NCBI GenBank assembly: GCA_021846965.1
Contig: JAJZWA010000034.1
Span: forward strand, 1 to 39,952
Reading direction: 5' to 3'
Source: Pseudomonadota bacterium
GTDB lineage: Bacteria; Pseudomonadota; Gammaproteobacteria; Burkholderiales; Burkholderiaceae_C
Length of the DNA: 39,952 nt
The notes under the pieces are model-generated. The model saw only the letters and a list, made by a program, of their open reading frames with translations, was not told the DNA's origin and made no database searches. Positions within the stretch are counted from its first letter, which is position 1; every line of letters starts with the position of its first letter. Of this stretch, positions 8,460 to 19,485 are shown in pieces. The position numbers were made by a program, and so were the translations under genes.

Positions 8460-9460
8460 GGAGTCTCGAAGCGCCCGGAGGATTCGCTGCGGCGCAAGGC
8501 GTCGAGTACCCGCATGCGCGCCATCGCCTGTTCCAGGCAGGCCGCGCCGGGCGGGCCCGAGCGGATCTGGCGCACGAAGGCCTCGGCCTGCAAGCCGTAC
8601 TGGTCGACCGCCGGCAGTTCGATGCGCCGCGGCGGGGCATCCTGCGCCTCGCCCTGCAGTTCGAGCACGCAGGGCACGTCGGGCAGTGCATTGAAAGGCA
8701 GCGGCATGCGCAGGCTGCCGCGACTGCCCACCAGGCTCAGGCTCTGGCGCCGCGCCGACTGCGTGGACACCGTGAAACCCAGGCTGCGACCGGCGCCGAA
8801 GTCGAGCAGGCCGCTGACGTGGCGGTCGGTGCCGAAGCGGGGATCGCGATCGAAGCTGGCGATCACCCGCCGCGGCTGGGCGCCGAAGCACCACTCCCCG
8901 GCGAACACCGCGTAGCAGCCGATGTCGTACAGTGCGCCGCCCCCGCTTCGCGCCTGGTTGCGGATGTTGGCGGGATCGGCGTTGAAGTAGGAGAACTGCA
9001 CGTGGGCCGTGATCGGCTCACCGATCTCGCCGGCCGCGACCAGCTCGCGCAGCGTGGTCCACTGGGGGTGGAACTCCACCATGAAGGCCTCGCGCAGGTG
9101 CACCCGGCCACAGACCTCGCGCAGCGCCTCCAGTTCGGCGGCGTCCAGCGACATGGGCTTCTCACACAGCACATGCTTGCCGGCGCGCGCCGCGGCCAGG
9201 GTCCAGGGCACGTGCAGGTCGTTGGGAAGGGGGTTGTAGATCACCTCCACCCCGGGGTCGGCGATGAGCTCCTCGTAGCTGCCCCAGGCGCGGGCGAGCC
9301 CGAACTCGGCGGCCATGTCGCGCGCGGCCTGCAGGCTGCGCGAAGCCACCGCCACCACCTCCACCCCCTGGCTGCGCAGCATCGCCGGCAGCACCTTGCG
9401 GCGTCCGATGTCCGCCGTGGACAGGATGCCCCAGCGCAAGGGCTTGTCGTGCTGGCTCAT
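8456..9460 (-). CDS. Gfo/Idh/MocA family oxidoreductase (dihydrodiol/xylose dehydrogenase-like)
   Basis: An NAD(P)-dependent sugar or polyol dehydrogenase of 334 aa. The N-terminal Rossmann fold begins LRWGILSTADIG (residues 8-19), a form typical of the trans-dihydrodiol/D-xylose dehydrogenase subgroup. The conserved Lys lies in CEKPMSL. The C-terminal alpha/beta domain carries GGGALYDIGCYAV, matching the usual catalytic Asp/Tyr(His) region. The substrate is not known. Start at 9460: its ATG overlaps the UPF0303 stop (ATGA). Position in a glucose-transport operon suggests an aldose or keto-sugar substrate. It is one of two different Gfo/Idh proteins in the operon, so they probably act on different steps or substrates. 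Confidence 0.85.
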   Translation of the reverse strand: MSQHDKPLRWGILSTADIGRRKVLPAMLRSQGVEVVAVASRSLQAARDMAAEFGLARAWGSYEELIADPGVEVIYNPLPNDLHVPWTLAAARAGKHVLCEKPMSLDAAELEALREVCGRVHLREAFMVEFHPQWTTLRELVAAGEIGEPITAHVQFSYFNADPANIRNQARSGGGALYDIGCYAVFAGEWCFGAQPRRVIASFDRDPRFGTDRHVSGLLDFGAGRSLGFTVSTQSARRQSLSLVGSRGSLRMPLPFNALPDVPCVLELQGEAQDAPPRRIELPAVDQYGLQAEAFVRQIRSGPPGAACLEQAMARMRVLDALRRSESSGRFETP

Positions 9461-9933
9461 GCGCGCACCTTCGCCAGCATCGCGCCCAGCACCTCGACCA
9501 CCAGCTCGTGGTCCTGCAGCTGCGGCAGGCCCGAGACCCCGACGCTGCCCCAGACCGTGCCCGAGGCGTCGCGCAGCGGAAGGCAGCCGCCGTGGGAGGC
9601 GTAATCGCGCAGCGGCAGGCCCATCTTGTCGGCCAGCGTGGTCTGCTCCAGCGCCATCTGCAGGCCCACCGCGTAGGAACTGCGGCCCAGCAGTTCCACG
9701 ACGTTGCGCTTGCGACGCAACCAGTCGGCATTGCTCGGGCTGGTGCCGGGCATGGCGCACAGGAACACGGTGTTCGCGCTCAGGCGCACCTCGATGCACA
9801 GTCCGACCCCGCGGGCCAGCGCGGCCTCGCGCAGGGCCACGCCGAGCTCCCAGGCCTGCTCGGCCCCGAAGGCGGCGCCCAGCAGCGCGGCTTCCTGCGC
9901 GCGCACGCGCTCGATCTCTGCTTGCAGATCCAT
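9457..9933 (-). CDS. UPF0303 family protein (HbpS/GlcG-like fold)
   Basis: The 158-aa protein matches the UPF0303 family, which shares a fold with the HbpS/GlcG (DUF336) group. Conserved stretches are NADWLRRKRNVV, SSYAVGL, YASHGGCLPLR and the C-terminal SGLPQLQDHELVVEVL. No enzymatic role is established for this family. Some related domains bind heme or cobalamin. There is no signal peptide, so it should be cytoplasmic. Start MDLQAEIERV at 9933, 19 nt after the AGE-family gene; its stop overlaps the ATG of the Gfo/Idh gene. Its place between two sugar enzymes suggests a role in sugar handling rather than heme, but this is inference. Confidence 0.85.
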   Translation of the reverse strand: MDLQAEIERVRAQEAALLGAAFGAEQAWELGVALREAALARGVGLCIEVRLSANTVFLCAMPGTSPSNADWLRRKRNVVELLGRSSYAVGLQMALEQTTLADKMGLPLRDYASHGGCLPLRDASGTVWGSVGVSGLPQLQDHELVVEVLGAMLAKVRA

Positions 9934-9952
9934 GATGGGTTTCGCCAAGGGG

Positions 9953-11212
9953 TCAGCGCGCCTGCTGCGCGTCCAGCCAATGCAGCACCTCGTAGCAGGC
10001 GCCCATGGTGTGGTAGTCGGTCTTTCCGGCCGGGCTCTTGAACTCGTCCAGCGCCTCCCAGGCCGGTCCGCGGATGCGGAACCAGGCGCCGTAGCGGTGG
10101 TCGACCAGGTGTTGCCACGACACCTGCCAGATGCGCTCGTACCAGTCCCAGTAGCCGTGCTCGCCCGTGCGCACGGCCAGCGCCGCGGCAGCGGCGAAGC
10201 TCTCGGCGTGCACCCAGAAGTACTTGTCGGCGTCGCACACCTGGCCGTCGGGGCCGAAGCCGTAGACCAGGCCGCCGTGCGCGGCATCCCATCCCCGCTC
10301 CATGGCGGTGTCGAACAGGTGCCTCGCGCGAGCCAGCAGGCTCGGGTCGCGCCGCGGCTTGGGCAGGCGCTGCTCGAGCATGAGCAGCAGCTTGGCCCAC
10401 TCGGTCAGGTGCCCGGTCTGGTAGCCCCAGGGACGGAAAATGTTGCTGCGGTCGCCCCGGTTGTACTCCCAGTCGGGCGACCAGCCCGCGTCGTAGTGTT
10501 CCCACACCAGTCCGCCGGCGCGCTGCGCCAGGCGCTGGGTGACCGAGTCGGCCAGCAGCTCGGCGCGCTCCAGGTAGCGCGCCTCGCCGCTGGCGTCGAA
10601 GGCCGCCAGCATGGCCTCGCAGGCGTGCATGTTGGCGTTCTGCCCGCGATAGGCGCCCACGCGCCATTGCGCGTCGGCTTCGTCGGCGTACAAGGCGTGG
10701 CGCGGCTCCCAGAGGTGCCGCTCCATCAATTCGTAGGTCTCGTGCATCCAGCCCGCGCATTCCTCGATGCCGCTGCGCAGCGCGTGGGCGTAGGCCAGCA
10801 GCACGAAGGCCAGGCCGTAGGCGTGGTTGGTCGGATCCGTGACCCGTGCATGCTCTCCGTCCCACTCCAGGGTCCAGGCGTAGCCCCCTTCGGGCCGGGC
10901 ATGGGCCTCGCGCAGGAAGCGCACGCCGTGAGCCACAGCGTCGCGGTGCTTCGCGTCGCCGAAATGGCGCAGCGCCATCGCGTGGTTGAACACGAAGCGC
11001 GTGCTGCTGACCAGATGGCGGCTGCGCCGGTCGTAGACGCTGCCGTCATCCTTGAAGTAATGGAAGAAGCCGCCGCTGGGGTCGACCTCCTGAGGAGCGT
11101 AGAAGGCCAGGGTCTGCTGCACGTGGGCGCGCAGGAACTCCGGGGAACGGAAGGCCGGCTGCGGCTGCACCAGGCGCGCGGCGGCGCGGTTCGCATGAGG
11201 ATCGTTGGACAT
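9953..11212 (-). CDS. AGE-family epimerase/isomerase (mannose isomerase-like)
   Basis: The 419-aa protein is an (alpha/alpha)6-barrel of the N-acylglucosamine 2-epimerase superfamily. Members interconvert GlcNAc/ManNAc, glucose/mannose units at reducing ends, or mannose/fructose. Seen here are the family histidine-bearing regions: TRFVFNHAMAL, QNANMHACEAMLAAF, GYQTGHLTEWAKLL and KYFWVHAESFAAA. In the aldose-ketose isomerase branch these histidines act as acid/base. Given the sugar operon, with no amino-sugar genes, a mannose-fructose isomerase or related activity is more likely than an N-acyl epimerase. Start at 11212 (MSNDPHANRA), 17 nt after the anhydrofructose reductase-like gene. Confidence 0.85.
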   Translation of the reverse strand: MSNDPHANRAAARLVQPQPAFRSPEFLRAHVQQTLAFYAPQEVDPSGGFFHYFKDDGSVYDRRSRHLVSSTRFVFNHAMALRHFGDAKHRDAVAHGVRFLREAHARPEGGYAWTLEWDGEHARVTDPTNHAYGLAFVLLAYAHALRSGIEECAGWMHETYELMERHLWEPRHALYADEADAQWRVGAYRGQNANMHACEAMLAAFDASGEARYLERAELLADSVTQRLAQRAGGLVWEHYDAGWSPDWEYNRGDRSNIFRPWGYQTGHLTEWAKLLLMLEQRLPKPRRDPSLLARARHLFDTAMERGWDAAHGGLVYGFGPDGQVCDADKYFWVHAESFAAAAALAVRTGEHGYWDWYERIWQVSWQHLVDHRYGAWFRIRGPAWEALDEFKSPAGKTDYHTMGACYEVLHWLDAQQAR

Positions 11213-11229
11213 CGGCGGCAAGGCGGGGT

Positions 11230-12228
11230 TCAGAGTTCGACGCGCCGGCCCAGGCGTGACGATTCCAGGGCTCCCAGCGCCACACGCAGCGAGGCCAGGC
11301 CGTCCGCGCCGGTGCACAGCGGCTCGCCCTGCCCGGCGCAGGCCCGGGTGAAGGCGCGCAGGGTGTTCTCGTAGACATCGGCCGAGGGCACCTCGATGAG
11401 ATGTTCGCCCTGCTCGTCGCGCAGTACCAGGCGCGTGCTGCCCGCCTGCGACAGCGCGCCCACGCTGTACACGTTGGCGCGGGTGCCGAACAGGTGCAGG
11501 CGGCTTTGCGCGTGGGCGGCGACGAAGGACTCATGGCACTGCGCCAGCACGCCGCCCTCGAAATCGACCACGCTCATCGCGTTGTCCTCGAGTCCGGCGC
11601 GGGCCATGCCGGCGCTGGTGGCGAAACTGATCACCCCACGCGGCTCGCGTTGCAGCACGAAGCGCAGAATGTCGGCGTCGTGCACCAGGATGTCCAGAAG
11701 CACGCCGCCCCCGGCCTCCGGGCGGTCCAGGCGCCAGCCCTGCAGGTGGCGTGGCAGATACACCGCGTGCGAGACCTGGACCGAATGCACCTCGCCGAGC
11801 TCGCCGGAGGCCACCAGCTCGCGCAGGCGCTGGTTGGCCGGGCTGCCGCGCAGATGATGGTTGGTCGCCAGCACCCGGCCGGCCTCCCGCGCGCGCTGCA
11901 CCATCTCGCGCGCGTCCTCGGCCGACATCGCCAGCGGCTTCTCGCACAGCACGTGGCAGCCGTGGCGCAGCGCGGCCAGGGTCTGCGGGGCGTGCAGCTG
12001 GTTGGTCGAGCTGATGTAGACGGCGTCGAAACCGCCCTGCTCCAGCCAGCTCTCCAGATCGGCGCCGGCCAGGGCCAGGCCATGGCGCTCGGCGAACTCG
12101 CGCGCCCGCTGTTCGCTGCCGGAGCAGATCCCCGCGGGCTGCGCGCCCTCGATCTTGCGCAGCGACTCGATGACCCGGCCGGCGATGTCGCTGGCGCCGA
12201 CGAAACCCCAACGCATTCCGGCGCTCAT
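11230..12228 (-). CDS. 1,5-anhydro-D-fructose reductase-like Gfo/Idh oxidoreductase
   Basis: The 332-aa Gfo/Idh protein closely resembles, from memory of the family, the rhizobial 1,5-anhydro-D-fructose reductase (NADPH-dependent, forming 1,5-anhydro-D-mannitol). Shared features are the cofactor loop [11 protein letters not shown] (7-17), YISSTNQLH (71-79), Lys97 in CEKPLAM, TNHHLRG, and [11 protein letters not shown] followed by [14 protein letters not shown]. In the last stretch Asp179 and His183 align with that enzyme's catalytic pair. The ATG at 12228 overlaps the ABC ATPase stop (ATGA). No glucan lyase gene, which would make anhydrofructose, is in the window, so the sugar may be imported. 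The activity could also be on a related keto-sugar. Confidence 0.78.
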   Translation of the reverse strand: MSAGMRWGFVGASDIAGRVIESLRKIEGAQPAGICSGSEQRAREFAERHGLALAGADLESWLEQGGFDAVYISSTNQLHAPQTLAALRHGCHVLCEKPLAMSAEDAREMVQRAREAGRVLATNHHLRGSPANQRLRELVASGELGEVHSVQVSHAVYLPRHLQGWRLDRPEAGGGVLLDILVHDADILRFVLQREPRGVISFATSAGMARAGLEDNAMSVVDFEGGVLAQCHESFVAAHAQSRLHLFGTRANVYSVGALSQAGSTRLVLRDEQGEHLIEVPSADVYENTLRAFTRACAGQGEPLCTGADGLASLRVALGALESSRLGRRVEL

Positions 12229-13340
12229 CCGATGCGCTGCTCGGTCTTCGGGTCGAAGAACACGATCTTCGACAAGTCCACCAGCAGCCGCGCCGGCTGT
12301 CCGGCCTGCAGCGACAGGTCGGGCTCGAGGCGGGCGGTCAGCTCCTGGCCGCCCAGGCTGAACACGGCCAGGGTATCGGCGCCGGTGGGCTCGACCACCT
12401 CGATGGTGACGTCCAGCACGCGCTCCAGCGGGCCGGGCTGCACGCCGGCGTGGGCCACGCCGATGGCCTCGGCGCGCAGGCCCACGATGATCTCGCTGCC
12501 CACGCGCTCGGCCAGCGCGTCGTGCTGGTCTGGCAGGTGCAGCACCGCCTGGCCCGCCCCATCGGCGCCGTAGACCACGCGCAGCCCCGCGTCCGTCTTC
12601 TCCACTCGGGCGCGGGTCAGGTTCATGCGCGGCGAGCCCATGAAACCGGCCACGAAGGTGTTGGCCGGACGGTTGTAGACCTCGTGGGGGGTGCCGACCT
12701 GCTGCACCACGCCGTCCTTCATCACCGCGATTCGGGTGGCCAGGGTCATGGCCTCGATCTGGTCGTGGGTGACGTAGACGATGGTGGCGCGCAGGCGCTG
12801 GTGCAGCTTCTTGATCTCGGTGCGCATGTCCAGGCGCAGCTGCGCGTCCAGGTTGGACAGCGGCTCGTCGAACAGGTAGAGCTGGGGCTCGCGCGCCAGC
12901 GCCCGTCCGATGGCCACGCGCTGGCGCTGACCGCCGGAGAGCTGCCGCGGCTTGCGTCCCAGCAGGTGCTCGATCTGCAGCATCGAGGCCACGTGCTTGA
13001 CCCTGCGCTCGCGCTCGCCCTTGTCGACCTTGCGCATGAGCAGCGGGAACTCGATGTTCTTCTCCACCGTCATGTTCGGGTACAGCGCGTAGGACTGGAA
13101 CACCATGGAGATGTTGCGATCCGCCGGCGGCAGGTTGGTGATGTCGCGCCCGGACAGCACGACCTTGCCGCCGGTGGGCTCCTCGAGCCCGGCGATCATG
13201 TTCATCAGCGTGCTCTTGCCGCAGCCCGAGGGCCCGACCAGCACGAGGAACTCGCCGTCCGCCATGTCGATGGAAACGTCGTGCAGCACCTTGACGTTGC
13301 CGAAGCTCTTGCGGACGTTCTGGAGTTGAAGCGTGGCCAT
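12225..13340 (-). CDS. Sugar ABC transporter ATP-binding protein (MalK/UgpC/GtsD type)
   Basis: This cytoplasmic ATPase powers the CUT1 sugar importer made with the two permeases and binding protein encoded just upstream. The 371-aa protein has Walker [10 protein letters not shown] (36-44), the Q-loop in [12 protein letters not shown], the signature [14 protein letters not shown], Walker B LYLFDEP, the switch His in VTHDQ, and a C-terminal TOBE/regulatory domain (about 240-371). It is 9 nt downstream of the second permease. The extended C-terminal domain in MalK-type proteins often binds regulators, and a single such ATPase can serve several sugar importers. Confidence 0.94.
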   Translation of the reverse strand: MATLQLQNVRKSFGNVKVLHDVSIDMADGEFLVLVGPSGCGKSTLMNMIAGLEEPTGGKVVLSGRDITNLPPADRNISMVFQSYALYPNMTVEKNIEFPLLMRKVDKGERERRVKHVASMLQIEHLLGRKPRQLSGGQRQRVAIGRALAREPQLYLFDEPLSNLDAQLRLDMRTEIKKLHQRLRATIVYVTHDQIEAMTLATRIAVMKDGVVQQVGTPHEVYNRPANTFVAGFMGSPRMNLTRARVEKTDAGLRVVYGADGAGQAVLHLPDQHDALAERVGSEIIVGLRAEAIGVAHAGVQPGPLERVLDVTIEVVEPTGADTLAVFSLGGQELTARLEPDLSLQAGQPARLLVDLSKIVFFDPKTEQRIG

Positions 13341-13349
13341 GATTTTCGT

Positions 13350-14195
13350 TCAGCCTTTCACCGACCCGGCCATCAGGCCGCGGACGAAATATTTACCGGA
13401 TGCGATGTACACCACCAGGGTGGGCAGCGCGGCGATCACCGCGGCCGCGAAATACACGTTGTATTCCTTGACCCCCATCGAACTGTTCACGAGGTTGTTC
13501 AGCGCGGCCGTCAGCGGCGAGGTGTTGAAGCTGCCGAAGGTCGACGCGAACAGGAATTCGTTCCAGATGTTGGTGAACTGCCAGATCACCGTCACCACGA
13601 TGATGGGCGCGCTGTTGGGCAGCAGGATGCGCCAGAGCACGCCGAAGAAGCCGGCGCCGTCCATGCGCGCCGAGCGCACCAGCTCGTAGGGGAAGTTGGC
13701 GTAGTAGTTGCGGAAGAACAGCGTGACGAAGCCGATACCGTAGACCACGTTGACGAACACCAGCCCGGTGATGGTGCCCGACATGCCCAGCAGGCCCAGC
13801 GTGCGCGCCATCGGGATGAGCACGATCTGGAAGGGGATGAACACCGAGAACAGCAGCAGCGCATAGACGATCTGCTGCCCACGGAACCGGAACTGGGTCA
13901 GGATGTAGCCGTTGAAGGCTCCCACCAGGGTGGAAATCACCACCGCGGGGATCACGATCTCCACCGAGTTGCCGAAATAGGGCTTCAGGCCCTTGGCTTC
14001 GACGCCGATCTGGGCATGGCTCCAGGCCTCGCGCCAGGGGCCGAGGGTCCAGTGCTGGGGCATGGTCATCAGGCCCCCGGTCTGGATCTCGCTCAGGGGC
14101 TTGAAGGAGTTGATCAACATCATGATCAACGGCGCCAGGAACAGCAGCGCCATGAACCCCAGGATGACGTACAGGATGACGCGCGAGACCTTCAT
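13350..14195 (-). CDS. Sugar ABC transporter permease (GtsC-like)
   Basis: An inner-membrane permease of 281 aa with about six transmembrane helices. It begins with a hydrophobic helix ([22 protein letters not shown]). The EAA loop that docks on the ATPase reads [21 protein letters not shown]. Similarity is to the second permease (MalG/GtsC branch) of glucose-type CUT1 systems. Translation from the ATG at 14195 gives MKVSRVIL. The gene follows the first permease by 36 nt and precedes the ATPase by 9 nt. Confidence 0.92.
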   Translation of the reverse strand: MKVSRVILYVILGFMALLFLAPLIMMLINSFKPLSEIQTGGLMTMPQHWTLGPWREAWSHAQIGVEAKGLKPYFGNSVEIVIPAVVISTLVGAFNGYILTQFRFRGQQIVYALLLFSVFIPFQIVLIPMARTLGLLGMSGTITGLVFVNVVYGIGFVTLFFRNYYANFPYELVRSARMDGAGFFGVLWRILLPNSAPIIVVTVIWQFTNIWNEFLFASTFGSFNTSPLTAALNNLVNSSMGVKEYNVYFAAAVIAALPTLVVYIASGKYFVRGLMAGSVKG

Positions 14196-14231
14196 GCCGG
14201 CCTCCGCTGCGTCGCGGGAATTGCAAGCTGC

Positions 14232-15098
14232 TCAGGCATTTTTGACTCGCTTGACCTCGTTGATCAGATAGGGGAGCACGAAGATGCCGACGGCCAGCAG
14301 CATCAGCACCGAGCTGGCCGAGCCGACCCCCATTTCGTTGCGGGTGAAGGTGTACTGGTACATGAACACCGAGGGCAGCCAGCTGGAGTTGCCGGGACCT
14401 CCGCTGGTCAGCGCCACCACCAGGTCGTAGGACTTGATGGCGGTGGTCACCAGCACCACGAAGGCCGAGGCCAGCACGGGGCCCAGCTGCGGAATGATCA
14501 CGTACAGGTAGATCTGCCAGGTCTTGGCGCCGTCGATGCGGGCCGCGTTGATGGGTTCGCTGTCCACGCCGCGCAGACCGGCCAGGAACATGGCCATCAC
14601 GAAGCCGCTGGACTGCCAGATCGCCGCGATCACGATGCAGTAGATCGACATGTGCTCACGGGTGATCCAGTCGAAGGTGAAACTGGCCCACCCCAGGCCC
14701 CGCACGATCTCCTGCAGGCCCACCCCGGGGTCGAGCATCCACTTCCACGCGGTGCCGGTGACGATGAAGGACAGCGCCATCGGATACAGGAAGATGGTGC
14801 GCATCGCCGACTCACCGCGGATGTTCTGGTCGATCAGGATCGCCAGCCCCAGGCCCAGGGCCAGGCTGATGATGATGTACAGCACCGAGAACACCGCCAG
14901 GTTGTCCGCCGACACCCACCAGTTGTGCAAACCCAACAGGATGTGGTAGTTCGTCCATCCGTTGAGGTGGTACGACGGCAGCATCTGCGACGTCGTGAAG
15001 GAAAGAAACACCGTGTACGCGATGTAGCCGTACACACATACCAGAACCAGCAATACGCTGGGGCTGAGCAGCAGCTTGGGCAGCCATCCTGCTTTCAT
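14232..15098 (-). CDS. Sugar ABC transporter permease (GtsB-like)
   Basis: An inner-membrane permease of 288 aa (MalF/GtsB branch) with about six helices. The first helix is [20 protein letters not shown]. The EAA loop lies in [26 protein letters not shown], followed by [11 protein letters not shown], typical of CUT1 permeases. It sits 126 nt after the binding-protein gene, with a strong hairpin in that gap that may lower its expression relative to the binding protein. With the other permease, binding protein and ATPase it makes a complete importer. Confidence 0.92.
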   Translation of the reverse strand: MKAGWLPKLLLSPSVLLVLVCVYGYIAYTVFLSFTTSQMLPSYHLNGWTNYHILLGLHNWWVSADNLAVFSVLYIIISLALGLGLAILIDQNIRGESAMRTIFLYPMALSFIVTGTAWKWMLDPGVGLQEIVRGLGWASFTFDWITREHMSIYCIVIAAIWQSSGFVMAMFLAGLRGVDSEPINAARIDGAKTWQIYLYVIIPQLGPVLASAFVVLVTTAIKSYDLVVALTSGGPGNSSWLPSVFMYQYTFTRNEMGVGSASSVLMLLAVGIFVLPYLINEVKRVKNA

Positions 15099-15171
15099 TG
15101 CATTGACCTTTTCGACAAAACTCGTGCCTTCCCAAGCCCGGCTCGGAATCCCTCGCGGGAGGCATTCGCAA

Positions 15172-15199
15172 GCCGGCCGGGTCCGAGGACCCGGCCGGC
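15172..15199 (-). repeat. GC-rich intercistronic hairpin after the binding-protein gene
   Basis: A perfect 12-bp inverted repeat (15172-15183 with 15188-15199) around a 4-nt loop lies 25 nt after the binding-protein stop and before the first permease. There is no T-run on the minus strand. It therefore more likely protects the upstream mRNA 3' end or partly attenuates transcription than acts as a full terminator. A similar hairpin sits at the same place in the polyol operon. Confidence 0.7.
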
Positions 15200-15224
15200 G
15201 TTCACGCTCGGTACCAGCGACCGA

Positions 15225-16469
15225 TCAGTACTGCGCCTTGGCGGCGTCTGCGAGTTGCTTCACAGCAGCCTGCGGCGTGATTTCACCGTTGAACTCACGG
15301 GCGATCACGTCATAGAAGGCGTTCTTGATGGCCGGCGGCACAGCATAGCCTTGCGACATGGAACCGAAAAGGGTCCCGTGCTTGTCCGCGTAGGCCAGGT
15401 CGGAAATGGCCTTCTGGCCGCAGGCGTTGAAGCCCGACGACGGCGTGCCCAGCTCGGCGGGCGCCGCGCCCTTGAGCTGGTTGAAGCCGGCCTGCACCTT
15501 CGGCGACATGATGTCCTCGGCCATCTGGTCCTGCGCCGCGGTGTCCTTGACGTGGAAGAACACGAACACGTCGGAGTTGTAGGTCACGGTACCCTGGGTG
15601 CCCGGGGTGCGGAAGCACAGGAAGTCCTTGTTCGGGACCTTCTTGGCGTGGTTGAACTCGCCCAGCGCCCAGTCGCCCATCATCTGGAAACCGGCCTTGG
15701 CGTTGATCACCATGCCGGTGGCCACGTTCCAGTCGCGGTTCGCGTAGTTGGGGTCGACGAACTTGTGCAGTTCGCTCATGCGCTCGAAGGCCTTGAGCAT
15801 GGTGGGGGAGTTCAGCGCCTTCTGGTCGAGGTCGATGAAGGCCTTCTTGTAGAACTCGGGGCCGCCGGTGGACACCACGACGCCGTCGAACATGGTGGCT
15901 TCCTGCCAGGACTGGCCGCCCACCGCCAGGCCGATGTAGCCGGCCTTCTTCACCTTCTCCAGATCGGCGATGTACTGGTCCCAGGTGGTCGGCGCGGAGG
16001 TCACGCCGGCCTTGGCCAGCACTTCCTTGTTGGCCCACACCCAGTTGGTCGAGTGCACGTCGATGGGCGCGGCGATCCAGTTGCCCTTGTAGACATCGAA
16101 GGCCTGCAGGGCCTTGGGCACCTTGTTCGCCCAGTCACCTTTCTTGGCCAGGTCGTTCAGGTTCTTGAGCACCCCCTGCTTGGCCCAATCGGTGATGTCG
16201 AAGCCCAGCATCTGGGAGGCCGTGGGAGGGTCCCCGGCCAGGACGCGCGCACGCAGCGTGGTCATGGCCTGCGCGCCGCCGCCGCCGGCGATGGGCACAT
16301 CGTGCCATTGCACGCCCTGCGATTGCAGGTCGTTCTTCAGCACCTGCAGCGCGGCGGCCTCACCGCCGGAGGTCCACCAGTGGATCACCTGGACCTGTTT
16401 CTGCTGGGCCGAGGCGAAGGGCATGCCGGCGAGGCCGGCGAGTGCAATAGCGAGTACGGTTTTTTTCAC
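15225..16469 (-). CDS. Sugar ABC transporter substrate-binding protein (GtsA-like, glucose/mannose type)
   Basis: The periplasmic binding protein captures the sugar for the importer. The 414-aa product starts at a GTG (16467-16469), preceded by GTGGAGAC at suitable distance. No ATG lies in a plausible place. A Sec signal peptide [20 protein letters not shown] is followed by QQKQ, cleaved at about residue 21. The mature part resembles Pseudomonas GtsA glucose-binding proteins: [37 protein letters not shown] and [12 protein letters not shown]. The ligand is thus likely glucose or mannose. The position downstream of edd-eda agrees with glucose uptake into the Entner-Doudoroff route. Confidence 0.93.
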   Translation of the reverse strand: MKKTVLAIALAGLAGMPFASAQQKQVQVIHWWTSGGEAAALQVLKNDLQSQGVQWHDVPIAGGGGAQAMTTLRARVLAGDPPTASQMLGFDITDWAKQGVLKNLNDLAKKGDWANKVPKALQAFDVYKGNWIAAPIDVHSTNWVWANKEVLAKAGVTSAPTTWDQYIADLEKVKKAGYIGLAVGGQSWQEATMFDGVVVSTGGPEFYKKAFIDLDQKALNSPTMLKAFERMSELHKFVDPNYANRDWNVATGMVINAKAGFQMMGDWALGEFNHAKKVPNKDFLCFRTPGTQGTVTYNSDVFVFFHVKDTAAQDQMAEDIMSPKVQAGFNQLKGAAPAELGTPSSGFNACGQKAISDLAYADKHGTLFGSMSQGYAVPPAIKNAFYDVIAREFNGEITPQAAVKQLADAAKAQY

Positions 16470-16636
16470 AGTTGTCTCCACGAGCGTCTGTTGCCAGGTA
16501 CTTGTCAAGCATGGTCCCGGATCTGGCTGACGCGAACCAGCCGGGGTGGGTACGCGCGCGGCGGAGGCCGTGCGCGGGAAAAACTCGGGTCGTTCGGGCT
16601 GCGGCGAAGGCTGGGGCGGGCTCCTCCTGTGGGGGT

Positions 16637-17271
16637 TCAGCGCGCGGCCGTGCCGGCGCGCAGCGCGGCAGCCTGCGAGGCGAGCTCGCGCACGCGATCC
16701 CAGTCGCGCGCGGCGACCAGCGCCTCGGCCGCGATCCAGGAGCCGCCGACGCAGCCCACATTGGGAAGCGCCAGGTACTCGGCCGCATTGCCGGCATGGA
16801 TCCCGCCCGTGGGGCAGAACTGCAGATGGGGAAGCGGGCCGTGCAGGGAACGCAGCAGCGCACGCCCGCCCACCGCCTCGGCCGGGAACAGCTTGAGGGT
16901 GTCGAAGCCTTCGTCGGCCGCGCGCATCGCCTCCGACGCGGTGGCCACGCCGGGCAGGAAGGGCAAGGCGCTGGCACGCGCCGCGGCCGCCAGTTCGGCG
17001 GTCAGCCCGGGGCTGACCCCGAACACCGCGCCGCTGTCCACCGCGCGCTGCCACTGCGCGCGATCCAGCACCGTGCCCGCGCCCACCACCGCCCCCGGCA
17101 CGGCGTCGCGGATGCGGCGCATGGCCTCGAAGGCCGCCGGCGTGCGCAGGGTGATCTCCAGCACCGGCAGGCCGCCATCGACCAGCGCGCGCGCCATGTC
17201 CACCGCCAGCGCGGCGTCGGGCACCACGATCACCGGCATGACCGGCGCCAGGCGCAACAGGTCCCGAGCAT

Positions 17272-17275
<4 letters not shown>
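16637..17275 (-). CDS. eda: 2-dehydro-3-deoxy-6-phosphogluconate (KDPG) aldolase
   Basis: It cleaves KDPG to pyruvate and glyceraldehyde 3-phosphate, the last step of the Entner-Doudoroff pathway. The 212-aa class I aldolase has the catalytic Glu40 and phosphate-binding Arg44 in VLEITLRT, the Schiff-base Lys128 in [10 protein letters not shown], and the phosphate site in FCPTGGI. Length is normal (about 213 aa). Its ATG at 17275 overlaps the edd stop (ATGA), so the two are translationally coupled. A gap of 167 nt separates it from the transporter genes. An isolated TTGACA (minus strand, 16503-16508) lies in that gap without a convincing -10. Confidence 0.95.
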
Positions 17276-19158
<1,883 letters not shown>

Positions 19159-19290
19159 GGCTTTCCAGAATTTGAACGTAGCTTAACGACATGCGCGGGA
19201 TGTCCGGATAGGGAAATCCCGTAGTTCCAAGGGCGAAAACTGAGACTATCTGCTTGTTTTTGTAGGCCTTTTCGCAGATTTTGGACGATA

Positions 19291-19305
19291 CGTAACAATA
19301 CTACA
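19291..19305. promoter_or_regulatory. HexR-like operator, edd-proximal
   Basis: CGTAACAATACTACA, reverse TGTAGTATTGTTACG, fits the published HexR consensus TGTARTWWWAYTACA except near one outer end. It overlaps the likely edd promoter. Its centre is 41 bp, about four helical turns, from the second operator. Confidence 0.7.
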
Positions 19306-19331
19306 CCAGATCCTGATTCGTGTTGACCAGC

Positions 19332-19346
19332 TGTAGTTTCGCTACA
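19332..19346. promoter_or_regulatory. HexR-like operator in the zwf promoter spacer
   Basis: TGTAGTTTCGCTACA is a perfect outer palindrome (TGTAG/CTACA) matching the HexR consensus at nearly all conserved positions. It fills almost the whole spacer between the putative -35 (19323-19328) and -10 (19347-19352) of zwf, so bound repressor would block RNA polymerase directly. Confidence 0.8.
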
Positions 19347-19485
19347 TACACTCTGCACCAGATGCCGTTGCCGCGCCGACTCGCGGGCCCGATCCCCGCG
19401 GCGCGTTGCGGGCAATGCCAGCCTGCCGCGACGCGCCCGTCGGGCGCGGGGCAGGCACCCTCAACTAGGAAGCCCCGCGAGACCC

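Larger units (their letters stand above)
19159..19485. promoter_or_regulatory. Divergent edd/zwf control region
   Basis: This 327-bp gap separates the two halves of the Entner-Doudoroff regulon and has no gene. It is more A/T-rich than its surroundings in the middle (about 19225-19350). It holds two HexR-like operators (19291-19305 and 19332-19346), described separately. A zwf promoter candidate is TTGACC (19323-19328), an 18-bp spacer, then TACACT (19347-19352). For edd a weak minus-strand candidate has TAGTAT within the first operator. The zwf leader is then about 125 nt, GC-rich, without an obvious riboswitch. Confidence 0.7.

Noticed and set aside
16470-16636. A separate promoter for the glucose transporter genes based on a perfect TTGACA (minus strand, 16503-16508)
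   Set aside because: No acceptable -10 lies 16-18 nt downstream, so it is probably chance. A promoter of another class cannot be excluded.
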